This document shows, piece after piece, positions 26,846 to 35,788 of a stretch of 64,000 bases of DNA (within the stretch, counting starts at the first letter, position 1; the number at the start of each line of letters is the position of its first letter). The notes beneath the pieces were generated by a model. It worked only from the letters and a program-made list of their open reading frames with translations, ran no database searches and had not been told where the DNA came from. The stretch comes from Sphingomonas sp. HF-S4 (GTDB lineage Bacteria; Pseudomonadota; Alphaproteobacteria; Sphingomonadales; Sphingomonadaceae), in the NCBI RefSeq assembly GCF_032911445.1, contig NZ_JAWJEJ010000001.1:3100001-3164000 (forward strand), written 5' to 3'. Position numbers and translations under genes: made by a program.

Positions 26846-29647
26846 TCAGAACTTGTACGTGATGCCGAGATAATAGTCGCGACCGTAGCGCTGATATTCG
26901 CGCGCGAGCCGCGGGTCGCCCGCCTCGGTGGTTACGAACGGCGCGTCGGTGATGTTCTTGGCCTGCGCGAGGATCGAGAAGCCCGCCAGCGGGCCGCTGG
27001 TGAACTCGTAGCCGATCTGCGCGTCGAGCACGCCCTCGGCCTTGCCGGTGCGGTATTCGGGGTTGGCCGAAAGGCCGGCCAGCTCGGCGAGGAATTCGTC
27101 GCGCCAGCGATAGGTGGCGCGCGCCTGGAAGCCGTTCTTCTCGAAATAGGCGGTGCCGGTGCCGATCCATTTGGACTGGCCGGGCAAGGTTACGGCCGCA
27201 TTATTGGCATAGACGATCTTGCTGTCGACATAGGAGCCGCTGGCGAAGATCCCGAAGCCGTCGAGCGCCTGGCTGAACACGCTGAAGGGCAGCGATGCGG
27301 TCGCCTCGACGCCGAGAATCTCGCCGCGACCGGTGTTGGCGGGTGCCCTGACCAGCCCAAACTGCGCATTCTGCGCCACCACGATCGCCCGCTGCGGCGC
27401 CGGGAGCACCGAGAGCAGCGGCGTGAAATCGTAGAGTACGCTGTTGTTGGGATCGACGAAGTCGGTGAGGTGCTTGAAGAATCCGGTCAGTGCCAGATAG
27501 CCGCCCCCGGCGAAATATTTCTCGAACGAGACGTCGATATTGGTCGACTTATAGGGCTTCAACGCGAAATTGCCGCCTTCCGAGCTGAACGGGCTGTTCT
27601 GCGGCGCGCTGCCGAGACCGATCTTTGCGAAATCGATATTGACGGCCTGGGTAATGCGTTCCTGATCGAGGCGCGGGCGGACCATCGTCTGCGCGGCGCC
27701 GAGCTTGATGTAGAAGCCGTCCTGAAGCTCGACGCTGAACGTCGCCGAGGGCAGGAAGTTGGTGTAGCTCGTCTCGTCCTCGACCGGCGAAGTGGTGACG
27801 ACGCCGCTGTCGAGCGCCGCGATCGCGCCCGACGAGCCCTGCTTGGTGTGGATCACCTGGAGCCCGAGCGAACCCTTCAGCGCCTTGCCGCCGACGATGC
27901 CGTCGATCGCCAATTTCGCATAGCCCGTCAGCACCTTTTCGGTGATGACGTTGTCGCGGACCAGCGAGCCCGGGCGGCCGTCGAACGCCGAGGCCATGAG
28001 CGCATAGACCTTGAGCGGATCGTAGGTCAGCATCTTGGGCACGCCGAGATAATCGAGCGAGACCTGCTCATCGAGCAGCGCATCGGCGGGCACCGGCATG
28101 CTGGTCGGCGTGCCGCTGGCGATCGTGCAATTGGTGCCGGCGCCCTTGGGGCAGAGGAAATAGGATTTGTAGCGGCTCTGCTTCTCGCGGCGGCTGTAGT
28201 TGGCGCCGATCTCCCATCGGTTGAAGATGCTGCCGTTGATCTCGCCGTTGAAGCCGGCGCGCAGCGACTTCAAGTCATCGGTGAAGTCGGGGCGATTGAG
28301 GAAGCCGGTCTGCGCCACCGTCTGGGTGCCGTTGAAGCCCCAGCCACGCGGATCGGTGAGGCTGATGATGCCGGTGTTGGTGTAATCGAGCGTCGGGACG
28401 ATGTCGTACGTGCCGTCGTCGTTATGGGTGATGCGGATCGTGTCCTTGGCGCCCGACTGGTTGTAGCCGGTGCCCGAATAGGTCTCGAGCAGGAAATCAG
28501 TGCGGGTGGCGCGGCTCCAGCTGGCGTCGACGACGAAGTTGATCGTATCGCTGAGGCGCAGTTCGTTGTTCCAGCCGAGCGAGAGGTTCTCGGCGGTGCG
28601 CTTGTTGTAATCGTTGCGCTGGACCGCGACGACATTGGTCAGCGTCGCTTCGGTGACGAGGCCGTCGACCACGGTGTAGCCCGGCTGGATGACCGCGTTC
28701 GAGCCCCAGGTCGGCGCGATCGGGAATTCGATCCCGCGCAGCCGCTGGACTTCCTCGAAGTTCGAATAGAGCACGTCGAAGGTCGAGTGGAAATTCTCGC
28801 TCGGCTGCCACTCGACCGTCGCGACGCCGCCATAGCGCTTGAGCACGCTCGACTGGACATAGGGCTTGGCGCCGCCGAGGAAGAGATTGCCGCCGGCCAG
28901 CGGCTCGGCGGGGAAGCCCCAGGCGGCATAGCGCTCGTTCTGAGTGGGCGTGCTCTGCGCCGACAGGCCGATCGCGATGCCGAGCGTGTCATTGGCGAAC
29001 TTGTCTACGAAGGTCGCCGAGGCGCGGTAGCCGTAGCGCGAGCCGTCGGGGTTGAGCTTGTCCTTCTCGTTCATCTGGCCGCGCGCGGCGACGACGAAAG
29101 CGCGCTTCGAATCGAGCGGGCGGAGCATGCGCAGGTCGACCGTGCCCGCGATGCCCGCGGCGACCAGCGACGCGTCGGCCGACTTGTAGACATTGACGTT
29201 CTTGAAGAATTCGGACGGGTATTGATCGTATTCGACGCCGCGATTGTCGCCGACGGTGACCTGCTCGCGGCCGTTGAGCAACGTGGTCGAGAAATCGGGA
29301 CCAAGGCCGCGGATCGACAGGCGCTGGTCGCGGCCCTCGAGGCGCTGCGCGGTTACGCCGGGCAGACGCGCGAGCGAGTCCGCGATCGACACGTCGGGAA
29401 GCTTGCCGACATCCTCGGCAGTGATCGAATCGACGATCATCGCCTGGTTGCGCTTGATCGCCGCCGACGAGGCGAGCGAGGCACGGATGCCAGTGACGAC
29501 GATGTCGCCGGCCTCTTCTTCCTGGACGGGTTCGGCGGAGGGCGCATCCTGCGCAAAGGCCGGCGCGGCGAATGCGAATGCGAGCGCCGCGGCAAGTGCC
29601 CGGCTGCTTGCCCCAAGCGCCATGCGGCCACGATAGGTGTCGATCAA
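26846..29647 (-). CDS. TonB-dependent receptor, MalA-like (carbohydrate uptake)
   Basis: A 933-aa outer-membrane receptor. It has a signal peptide ending near AFAQD, a TonB-box-like segment around EAGDIVVTGIRAS, a plug domain with LPDVSIADSLARLPGV and RDQRLSIRGLGPDFSTTLLNGREQV, and a beta-barrel ending in the aromatic YYLGITYKF. Size and context resemble the maltodextrin receptors of Caulobacter and Xanthomonas. First gene of an operon with halogenase-like protein, amylase and alpha-glucosidase, and divergent from the LacI regulator that probably controls it. Confidence 0.92.
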   Translation of the reverse strand: MIDTYRGRMALGASSRALAAALAFAFAAPAFAQDAPSAEPVQEEEAGDIVVTGIRASLASSAAIKRNQAMIVDSITAEDVGKLPDVSIADSLARLPGVTAQRLEGRDQRLSIRGLGPDFSTTLLNGREQVTVGDNRGVEYDQYPSEFFKNVNVYKSADASLVAAGIAGTVDLRMLRPLDSKRAFVVAARGQMNEKDKLNPDGSRYGYRASATFVDKFANDTLGIAIGLSAQSTPTQNERYAAWGFPAEPLAGGNLFLGGAKPYVQSSVLKRYGGVATVEWQPSENFHSTFDVLYSNFEEVQRLRGIEFPIAPTWGSNAVIQPGYTVVDGLVTEATLTNVVAVQRNDYNKRTAENLSLGWNNELRLSDTINFVVDASWSRATRTDFLLETYSGTGYNQSGAKDTIRITHNDDGTYDIVPTLDYTNTGIISLTDPRGWGFNGTQTVAQTGFLNRPDFTDDLKSLRAGFNGEINGSIFNRWEIGANYSRREKQSRYKSYFLCPKGAGTNCTIASGTPTSMPVPADALLDEQVSLDYLGVPKMLTYDPLKVYALMASAFDGRPGSLVRDNVITEKVLTGYAKLAIDGIVGGKALKGSLGLQVIHTKQGSSGAIAALDSGVVTTSPVEDETSYTNFLPSATFSVELQDGFYIKLGAAQTMVRPRLDQERITQAVNIDFAKIGLGSAPQNSPFSSEGGNFALKPYKSTNIDVSFEKYFAGGGYLALTGFFKHLTDFVDPNNSVLYDFTPLLSVLPAPQRAIVVAQNAQFGLVRAPANTGRGEILGVEATASLPFSVFSQALDGFGIFASGSYVDSKIVYANNAAVTLPGQSKWIGTGTAYFEKNGFQARATYRWRDEFLAELAGLSANPEYRTGKAEGVLDAQIGYEFTSGPLAGFSILAQAKNITDAPFVTTEAGDPRLAREYQRYGRDYYLGITYKF

Positions 29648-29786
29648 AGTCCTTCTCCCCTAATCCGCGCGTCCTCCGGGCTCTGGCGGCCGGGTCGGTT
29701 CGAATGCGCATCTGTTACGGGCGAGATTAGTGCCCGCCGTCGCCCCGCACTTCTTCCGAAACACCTGCGCTCGACCAGCGCGCCAC

Positions 29787-29879
29787 ATACGTATTCAATG
29801 GCGAAGCGGACGCGGCGTGGCGCATTTGCATCACCCTTGGCGTTGACGGCGGCGGCGATCTGCGGTCTGCATATTATGC
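29787..29879. promoter_or_regulatory. Divergent promoter region with candidate LacI-family operators
   Basis: The 274-bp gap between the receptor gene and lacI (29648-29921) holds two short palindromes. ATACGTAT at 29787-29794 is perfectly symmetric with the central CpG usual for LacI-family operators. GCATATTATGC at 29869-29879 is symmetric about its middle base, 43 bp before the lacI start. Either could be the operator; assignment rests only on symmetry and position. Confidence 0.4.
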
Positions 29880-29921
29880 GAAGCGGCAGGAGACCGCGCG
29901 CGGGAAGGGATAGCCGGGGCC

Positions 29922-30944
29922 ATGCAGCGCAAACCCACTTCGTTCGACATCGCCCAGCTCGCCGGGGTCTCGCAGCCGACGGTGTCGCGCGCGCTGCGCG
30001 GCGAGATAGGCGTCAATCCGGCGACGCGGATGCGGATCGAATCGATCGCCCGCCAGCTGAACTACCGCGTCGACAAGGCGGCATCGAACCTGCGCACGCG
30101 GCATTCGCAGACGCTGGCGCTGCTGTTCTTCGAGGATCCGACCGCCGACGATTCGCTGATCAACCCGTTCTTCCATTCGATGCTCGGATCGATCATCCGC
30201 GCCTGCGCCGAGCACGATCACGACCTGCTGATCAGCTTCCAGCAGCTGTCGAGCGACTGGCACCATGATTACGAGGATTCGCGCAAGGCCGACGGGATCA
30301 TCCTGCTCGGCTATGGCGATTACGAGCTCTATCGCACGCGGCTGCGCGCGCTGGAGGACGCGGGGACGCATTTCGTACGCTGGGGATCGGTCCAGTCCGA
30401 AGCCTCGGGGCTGACCGTGGGGTGCGACAATCATGGCGGCGGCCGGGACGCGACGGCGCATCTGCTCGGGCTCGGGCGGCGCAACATCGCCTTCCTGGGC
30501 AGCGCGTCGAGCCATTATCCCGAATTCCACGATCGCTATCGCGGGCATGTCGCAGCGCTCAAACAGGCGGGGATCATCCCGCGGCCGCGGCTCCAGTTCG
30601 ACGCGATCACCACCGAGGAGGCGGGTGCCGCCGCGGCGCAGGCGCTGCTGGACAGCGGCGAGACCTTCGACGCGATATTGGCGGCGAGCGACCTGATCGC
30701 GATCGGCGCAATGCGTGCACTCCAGGAGGCCGGGCGGACGATCCCCGGCGATGTCGCGGTGGTCGGGTTCGACGACATTCCCGCCGCGAGCAGCGCGGTG
30801 CCGCCGCTGACCACGGTGATGCAGGACCCGCGGCTCGCCGGACGGAAGCTGGTCGAGACGCTGATCGGGCGGATCCGCGAGGAACCGGTGGGGTCGGCGC
30901 TGCTGCCGACGAAATTGGTCGTGCGCAAGTCCTGCGGGTCTTGA
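29922..30944 (+). CDS. LacI family transcriptional regulator of the alpha-glucan locus
   Basis: A 340-aa regulator with an N-terminal LacI helix-turn-helix (SFDIAQLAGVSQPTVSRALRG, given in two parts: SFDIAQLAGVSQ, PTVSRALRG) and hinge RIESIARQLNY, followed by a periplasmic-binding-protein-like effector domain ending with PAASSAVPPLTTV. In related organisms the regulator of the maltose operon is of this type and senses maltose or a derivative. Located divergently from the receptor operon and overlapping or abutting the permease gene, so it probably regulates both. Confidence 0.93.
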   Translation: MQRKPTSFDIAQLAGVSQPTVSRALRGEIGVNPATRMRIESIARQLNYRVDKAASNLRTRHSQTLALLFFEDPTADDSLINPFFHSMLGSIIRACAEHDHDLLISFQQLSSDWHHDYEDSRKADGIILLGYGDYELYRTRLRALEDAGTHFVRWGSVQSEASGLTVGCDNHGGGRDATAHLLGLGRRNIAFLGSASSHYPEFHDRYRGHVAALKQAGIIPRPRLQFDAITTEEAGAAAAQALLDSGETFDAILAASDLIAIGAMRALQEAGRTIPGDVAVVGFDDIPAASSAVPPLTTVMQDPRLAGRKLVETLIGRIREEPVGSALLPTKLVVRKSCGS

Positions 30945-30946
30945 GC

Positions 30947-32446
30947 GTGCGAACCGAGAAGCCGCGCCAGTCCCTCGCGGGCCTCTGGAACATCAGCTTC
31001 GGCTTTTTCGGCATCCAGATCGGCTTCGCGCTGCAGAACGCCAATATGAGCCGGATCTTCCAGACCTTCGGTGCCAAGATCGACGACCTGCCCTGGCTAT
31101 GGGTGGCGGCGCCGCTGACCGGGCTGCTCGTCCAGCCGGTAATCGGGCATCTGAGCGACCGCACCTGGCTCGGCCGGCTCGGGCGGCGGCGGCCCTATTT
31201 CCTGGCCGGCGCGCTGCTCGCCGCAGCGTCGCTGTTCGCGATGCCGGGGGCCTCGGCGTTGCTGTTCGCGGCGGTGCTCCTCTGGGTCCTCGATGCGTCG
31301 CTCAACGTCTCGATGGAGCCGTTCCGCGCGTTCGTCGGCGACATGCTGCGCAAGGACCAGCACGCCGCGGGCTATGCGATGCAGACCGCGTTCATCGGCG
31401 CGGGGGCGGTGGTGGGGTCGATCTTCCCCTGGGCACTCGAGCATCTCGGCGTCTCGAACGCGGCGCCGCCGGGCGACATCCCCGACACGGTGCGCTTCGC
31501 CTTCTGGTTCGGCGGGGCGGCGCTGTTCCTGTCGGTGCTGTGGACCGTGGTGACGACGCGCGAATACGATCCCGCGGCGATGGCGGCGTTCGACGGGCCG
31601 GCCGATGCGCAGGACGATGCGCCGACCCTGGCGACGCGCAGCTACGCCGCCAGCCTGGTCTGGCTCGCCGCGGGCGCCTTGGTGGTCTGGGCGGTTGGGC
31701 AGGCGGGGCTCGAGAAGGAAGTCTATCTGCTCGGCGCGCTTCTGATCGGCTATGGGCTCGCCAGCGCTGCGGCGATCGGCCTCGCCCGCGCCGGGTCGCC
31801 GGCCAATATGCTGAGCAGCATCGTCGGCGACTTTGCCGGGATGCCGGTGCTGATGAAGCGGCTGGCGGTGGCGCAGTTCTTCAGCTGGTCGGCGCTGTTC
31901 ATCATGTGGATCAACACCACGCCGATCGTGACGCAGGTCTTCTACGCCGCCGCCGACGCGACCGACCCGCGCTACCAGGCCGGGGCCAATTGGGTCGATG
32001 CGCTGTTCGCCACGTATAACGGCGTCGCGGCGGTCGCGGCGCTGACGCTCCTGCCCTTCCTGTCGGCGCGGATCGGCCAGGCGCGGACGCATATCGTCGG
32101 ACTGCTCTGCGGCGCGGCGGGCTATGCCAGCTTCTTCGCGATGCCCGACCGGCACTGGCTGCTGCTGAGCGAAGTCGGGATCGGCGTGGCCTGGGCGTCG
32201 ATCCTGGCGATGCCCTATGCGATCCTGGCGTCGAGCCTGCCGCAGAGGAAGCTCGGCATCTATATGGGGCTGTTCAACGTCTTCGTGGTGGTGCCGCAAC
32301 TGCTCGTCGCGACCGCGATGGGATCGCTGATGAAGGCCTTCTTCCCCGGCGAGCCGATCTGGACGATGGCGTTCGCGGCAGCGACGCTGGTGCTCGCCGC
32401 GATGGCGATGCTCCCGGTCGATCGGATGATGCGCCGTTTGCGCTAG
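30947..32446 (+). CDS. MFS sugar permease, SLC45/sucrose-maltose symporter type
   Basis: A 12-helix major facilitator. The loop after helix 2 reads GHLSDRTWLGRLGRRRPYF, where the RRRP element marks the SLC45-like disaccharide:H+ symporters and distinguishes them from other MFS. LWNISFGFFGIQIGFALQNANMSRIF is the expected first helix. It probably imports maltose or maltodextrin across the inner membrane for the cytoplasmic alpha-glucosidase. Start is GTG 30947 or TTG 30941; the latter would overlap the lacI stop. Confidence 0.9.
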   Translation: MRTEKPRQSLAGLWNISFGFFGIQIGFALQNANMSRIFQTFGAKIDDLPWLWVAAPLTGLLVQPVIGHLSDRTWLGRLGRRRPYFLAGALLAAASLFAMPGASALLFAAVLLWVLDASLNVSMEPFRAFVGDMLRKDQHAAGYAMQTAFIGAGAVVGSIFPWALEHLGVSNAAPPGDIPDTVRFAFWFGGAALFLSVLWTVVTTREYDPAAMAAFDGPADAQDDAPTLATRSYAASLVWLAAGALVVWAVGQAGLEKEVYLLGALLIGYGLASAAAIGLARAGSPANMLSSIVGDFAGMPVLMKRLAVAQFFSWSALFIMWINTTPIVTQVFYAAADATDPRYQAGANWVDALFATYNGVAAVAALTLLPFLSARIGQARTHIVGLLCGAAGYASFFAMPDRHWLLLSEVGIGVAWASILAMPYAILASSLPQRKLGIYMGLFNVFVVVPQLLVATAMGSLMKAFFPGEPIWTMAFAAATLVLAAMAMLPVDRMMRRLR

Positions 32447-32516
32447 GACAATTCGCCTCATGGCGGCGACGGTGCGCGACGCCTACATCACGCCGGGGCA
32501 ATTGAAAGGACAGAAC

Positions 32517-32783
32517 ATGCCCAGTGACCGTGCCAAGGCCTGGAGCGAATTCCGCCGGATGATTTTCTGGATCGCTTTCGCCGGCGTGCTGATGGTGATC
32601 GGTGCGCTGTGGTATCTGTCGCTCTACGACGCGCTCTATCCTTCGGCGATCGCCGCGACGATCGGCGGGGTCTTCCTCTCGACGCTGCTCGGCTGCGGGC
32701 TGTTCGCCGCCGCCTTCTTCAGCGACAAGAGCGGCCACGACGACAATGTCGGCAACGCCGCGCACCATGAGCGCGAAGACTGA
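32517..32783 (+). CDS. Small two-helix membrane protein, unknown function
   Basis: An 88-aa protein with two hydrophobic helices (RMIFWIAFAGVLMVIGALWYL and IGGVFLSTLLGCGLFAAAFF, shown only in part of their length) and a charged C-terminal tail SDKSGHDDN. I recognise no domain. The ATG at 32517 is preceded by AAAGGA; an upstream in-frame ATG at 32460 lacks a good site. Such short proteins are frequent in sphingomonads and may be stress-associated; nothing here shows it. Confidence 0.65.
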   Translation: MPSDRAKAWSEFRRMIFWIAFAGVLMVIGALWYLSLYDALYPSAIAATIGGVFLSTLLGCGLFAAAFFSDKSGHDDNVGNAAHHERED

Positions 32784-32856
32784 GCCGCGCCATACGAAAC
32801 CTTTCGTTTCCTCGGGGCGGCTTGATCCACGCGGCGCCAGACGCCACATGGCATGC

Positions 32857-33432
32857 ATGCTGATCGAGACCGAAGCCACGCCCAACCCGGCCACGCTCAA
32901 ATTCCTTCCCGGCCGCACGGTGATGGATGCGGGCACCCGCGACTTCGCCAGCCCCGAGGAAGCCGAGGCGTCGCCGCTGGCCAGCGCATTGTTCGCGTTC
33001 GGCGACGTGACCGGCGTGTTCTTCGGCCGCGACTTCATCTCGGTGACGATCGCCCCGGGCGTCGACTGGCGCGACCTCAAGCCCGACGTGCTGGCGATCC
33101 TGCTCGATCATTTCTCGGCCAACATGCCGCTGTTCGCCCCCGGCTCGGCCGCGGGCTTCTCGGTCCCGCCCGAGAGCGCCGATTTCGGCGACGACCCCGA
33201 GGATGCCGAGATCGTCGCGCAGATCCGCGAGTTGATCGAGACGCGCATCCGCCCGGCCGTGGCGAACGACGGCGGCGACATCGTCTATCGCGGGTTCGAC
33301 CAGGGCAAGGTCTATCTCCAGATGCAGGGCGCCTGCGCCGGATGCCCCTCGTCGAGCGCGACGCTCAAGAACGGCATCGAGCAACTGCTCAAGCACTACG
33401 TTCCGGAAGTCACCGAAGTCCGCGCGGTCTAG
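32857..33432 (+). CDS. NfuA/NifU-like iron-sulfur cluster carrier
   Basis: A 191-aa Fe-S scaffold/carrier. The N-terminal domain starts MLIETEATPNPATLKFLPG, the alphaproteobacterial Nfu N-domain. The C-terminal NifU domain carries the cluster cysteines in GACAGCPSSSATLKNG. It delivers 4Fe-4S clusters to targets, relevant to the several Fe-S proteins in this window (MiaB, UdgX, radical SAM). Start 32857 matches family N-termini; ATG 32848 is an alternative three codons upstream. Followed by the RutE-like gene after 26 bp. Confidence 0.92.
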   Translation: MLIETEATPNPATLKFLPGRTVMDAGTRDFASPEEAEASPLASALFAFGDVTGVFFGRDFISVTIAPGVDWRDLKPDVLAILLDHFSANMPLFAPGSAAGFSVPPESADFGDDPEDAEIVAQIRELIETRIRPAVANDGGDIVYRGFDQGKVYLQMQGACAGCPSSSATLKNGIEQLLKHYVPEVTEVRAV

Positions 33433-33458
33433 GCCGCGTAACCCCGAAAGGATTGCAC

Positions 33459-34052
33459 ATGGGCCGACCCCTCGACGATGCGGGGCTGGATACGATCTTT
33501 CGTACCGCGCGCACCTATAACGGCTATGACGATACGCCCGTCACCGACGCCGACATTCGCGCTATTTACGATCTGGTGAAGATGGGGCCGACTTCGGTCA
33601 ACCAACAGTCGGCGCGCTTCGTCTGGATCACTAGCCAGGAAGGCAAGGACAAGCTCGCCGACCTCGCGACCGGCAGCAATCCCGACAAGATCCGCAAGGC
33701 ACCCGCCACCGTGATCATCGGCATGGACCTGGGCTTCCACGAGGAACTGCCCTGGCTGTTTCCGCATGCGCCTGAAGCCAAGAACTGGTTCGCGGACGAC
33801 AAGGCGCGCCATGACCACGCCTTCCGCAATTCCTCCCTCCAGGGCGCGTACCTGCTGATCGCGGCGCGCGCGCTCGGCTTCGATACCGGTCCCATGTCGG
33901 GATTCGACAATGCCAAGGTTGACGCGGCGTTCTTCAGCGACCAGCCCAATCTGAAGTCGAACTTCATCTCAACGCTGGGCCATGGCGATCCCTCCACCAT
34001 CTTCGGGCGACTTCCCCGTCCCGAATTCGATCAGTTCAACCGCGTCGTCTGA
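33459..34052 (+). CDS. Malonic semialdehyde reductase / RutE-like nitroreductase
   Basis: A 197-aa FMN-dependent nitroreductase-fold oxidoreductase. Family features: LDTIFRTARTYNGYDDTPV at the start, KMGPTSVNQQSARFVWI, and a C-terminal STLGHGDPSTIFGRLPRPEFD that matches RutE/HadB-type proteins. RutE reduces malonic semialdehyde in pyrimidine catabolism, but no other rut gene is present, so the physiological substrate is open. The start has a GAAAGGA site. Confidence 0.85.
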   Translation: MGRPLDDAGLDTIFRTARTYNGYDDTPVTDADIRAIYDLVKMGPTSVNQQSARFVWITSQEGKDKLADLATGSNPDKIRKAPATVIIGMDLGFHEELPWLFPHAPEAKNWFADDKARHDHAFRNSSLQGAYLLIAARALGFDTGPMSGFDNAKVDAAFFSDQPNLKSNFISTLGHGDPSTIFGRLPRPEFDQFNRVV

Positions 34053-34056
34053 CGCA

Positions 34057-34689
34057 TTGATCACGCTCGTTATCGAGACCGCGACTGCCGCCTGTTCGGT
34101 AGCGCTGCTTCAGGGCGGCGACGTCATCGGCCACGCGCACGACGTGGTCGGGCGCGGCCATGCCGAGCGGCTGGTGCCGATGATCGCGAGCCTGCCGGGC
34201 GAGGGCCGCGCGCCGCGCATCCTCGTCGATGTCGGGCCCGGCAGCTTCACCGGGGTGCGCGTCGGGCTTGCCGCGGCGCTGGGACTGGGCATCGGCTGGC
34301 AGGCCGACGTGGCCGGCTATTCGTCGCTCGCCCTGCTCGCCGCGGCGGGATTCGCTGCGCATCCGGAATGGCCCGTAGTTGCCGTGATACTCGAAGGCGG
34401 CCACGGTGAAGTCTTCATGCAGTCGTTCACGGCATCGCCGCTCACGCCTGAAGGCCCGCTCCAATCGCTGACCCCCGCGGCGGCATTGGCGGCGCTCGGC
34501 CGGCGGCCCGGCATTGGTCGCGGAGTGCGTCACCTCGCCGCGCTCGATCCCGCCGCCACCCTGATCGACACTCTCCCAGATGCCGCCGATGCGCGGCTGC
34601 TCCCCCTCGAGCTAACTGCGCTGCCCGCCCGGCCGATCTATGGGCGGGCGCCCGACGCCAAGACGCTGGCGGAGCGCGGCCTCGCATGA
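34057..34689 (+). CDS. tsaB: tRNA threonylcarbamoyladenosine biosynthesis protein TsaB
   Basis: TsaB partners TsaD in forming t6A37 in ANN-decoding tRNAs. The product has the ASKHA-type start ITLVIETATAACSVALL, the conserved VDVGPGSFTGVRVGLAAALGLG and a C-terminal PIYGRAPDAK. Start is TTG 34057, 4 bp after the nitroreductase stop; an in-frame ATG at 33982 lies within the preceding gene and is unlikely. rimI overlaps its end by 4 bp, the usual tsaB-rimI pair. Confidence 0.92.
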   Translation: MITLVIETATAACSVALLQGGDVIGHAHDVVGRGHAERLVPMIASLPGEGRAPRILVDVGPGSFTGVRVGLAAALGLGIGWQADVAGYSSLALLAAAGFAAHPEWPVVAVILEGGHGEVFMQSFTASPLTPEGPLQSLTPAAALAALGRRPGIGRGVRHLAALDPAATLIDTLPDAADARLLPLELTALPARPIYGRAPDAKTLAERGLA

Positions 34690-35162
34690 GCGGCACGGTC
34701 AACCTCACCGAGCTGCGCGAAGGCGGCCCCCAGGATCTGGCCGACGTCAGCCGGATCATGGCCGACGCTTTCGACCCGCGCTTCGGCGAGGCCTGGACCA
34801 GCGCGCAGTGCATGGGAATGCTCTCGCTCCCCGGCGTGTGGCTGGTGATCGCGAGCCTGGAGAGCAACGACGTGGGCTTCGCGCTGGCACGATCGACCGG
34901 CGAGGAAGCCGAACTGCTGTTGCTGGCGACCCGCCCCGCGGCACGCCGTCGCGGTGTTGCCGGAGCATTGCTGCGCGCCATAGTTGCGGAAGCACAAGCA
35001 CGCGGAGTCAGTCAGTTACATCTCGAGGTTCGCTCGGGAAACGATGCCGTGTGGCTATACCGTCGCGAAGGTTTCGAGAAGGTCGGCGAGCGTAAGAACT
35101 ATTACAGGGGCAAGATGGGCCAAGCGTTCGACGCCCATACCTATGCGCGCGAGCTTCGCTGA
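34686..35162 (+). CDS. rimI: Ribosomal protein bS18-alanine N-acetyltransferase RimI-like
   Basis: A 158-aa GNAT acetyltransferase. The acetyl-CoA binding motif reads LLLLATRPAARRRGVAGALLR, followed by LHLEVRSGNDAVWLYRREGFEKVG and RKNYYRG, the RimI pattern. Overlap with tsaB (ATGA) supports the assignment. It acetylates the N-terminus of ribosomal protein S18 or other proteins in the cytoplasm. Confidence 0.9.
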   Translation: MSGTVNLTELREGGPQDLADVSRIMADAFDPRFGEAWTSAQCMGMLSLPGVWLVIASLESNDVGFALARSTGEEAELLLLATRPAARRRGVAGALLRAIVAEAQARGVSQLHLEVRSGNDAVWLYRREGFEKVGERKNYYRGKMGQAFDAHTYARELR

Positions 35163-35269
35163 TTTTTTCCGTAACTGAGGGTTAACGACTTGCCATTGCC
35201 CTATGATGGTCCGATAGGGTGATCGCAGGCGACGGAAACAGTCGTCGCTAAAATTGGGTCGAAAGGTTT

Positions 35270-35686
35270 ATGATGGAAAGTTCAGCCGACATTCAGGAAA
35301 CTATCGTGACGCTCACCGCGGATATTGTCGCAGCGCACGTCAGCAACAATAGCGTTGCAGTTTCCGATCTTCCCGTTCTCATTCAGAATGTTCATGGTGC
35401 GTTGACTGGCCTTGGCCGCGCAGCTGCCGAGCCTGAAGTGAAGCAGGAGCCGGCTGTTTCGATCCGTTCTTCGGTAAAGCCGGACTATATCGTCTGCCTC
35501 GAGGACGGTAAGAAGCTGAAAATGCTCAAGCGCCACCTGATGACCCATTATCAGATGACGCCGGAACAGTATCGCGCGAAGTGGAACCTTCCCGCCGACT
35601 ATCCGATGGTCGCGCCGAACTATGCCGAGCAGCGCCGCACGCTCGCCAAGAAGATCGGTCTGGGCACCAAGCGCCGCAAGCGCTGA
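35270..35686 (+). CDS. mucR: MucR/Ros family zinc-finger transcriptional regulator
   Basis: A 138-aa global regulator of alphaproteobacteria controlling exopolysaccharide, motility and cell-cycle genes. The single zinc finger is recognisable in [19 protein letters not shown], followed by [28 protein letters not shown], both standard for the family, and a basic C-terminus GTKRRKR. In this finger only the first Cys and His ligands are obvious (VCLEDG in place of CxxC), as in several MucR paralogues. Terminator at 35712-35747. Confidence 0.92.
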   Translation: MMESSADIQETIVTLTADIVAAHVSNNSVAVSDLPVLIQNVHGALTGLGRAAAEPEVKQEPAVSIRSSVKPDYIVCLEDGKKLKMLKRHLMTHYQMTPEQYRAKWNLPADYPMVAPNYAEQRRTLAKKIGLGTKRRKR

Positions 35687-35711
35687 GCCCGTTCGCCGCA
35701 ACGGACATTTC

Positions 35712-35747
35712 GAAAGCCGGCCGCGAAGAAACTCGCGGCCGGCTTTC
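35712..35747 (+). terminator. Terminator hairpin after mucR
   Basis: A 15-bp perfect stem (35712-35726 with 35733-35747, GAAAGCCGGCCGCGA and its complement) with a 6-nt loop, 25 bp after the mucR stop. The downstream T-tract is broken by C residues (TGCCTCTTTCC), so it is a strong hairpin with a moderate tail. Confidence 0.75.
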
Positions 35748-35788
35748 TGCCTCTTTCCCCTCGCGCGCAATGCCGTTACATCGGCGCC

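Noticed and set aside
27470..30268. A 932-codon plus-strand frame opposite the TonB-dependent receptor, running into lacI
   Set aside because: Composition is typical of an antisense shadow; it crosses the divergent promoter region and overlaps the lacI gene in another frame.
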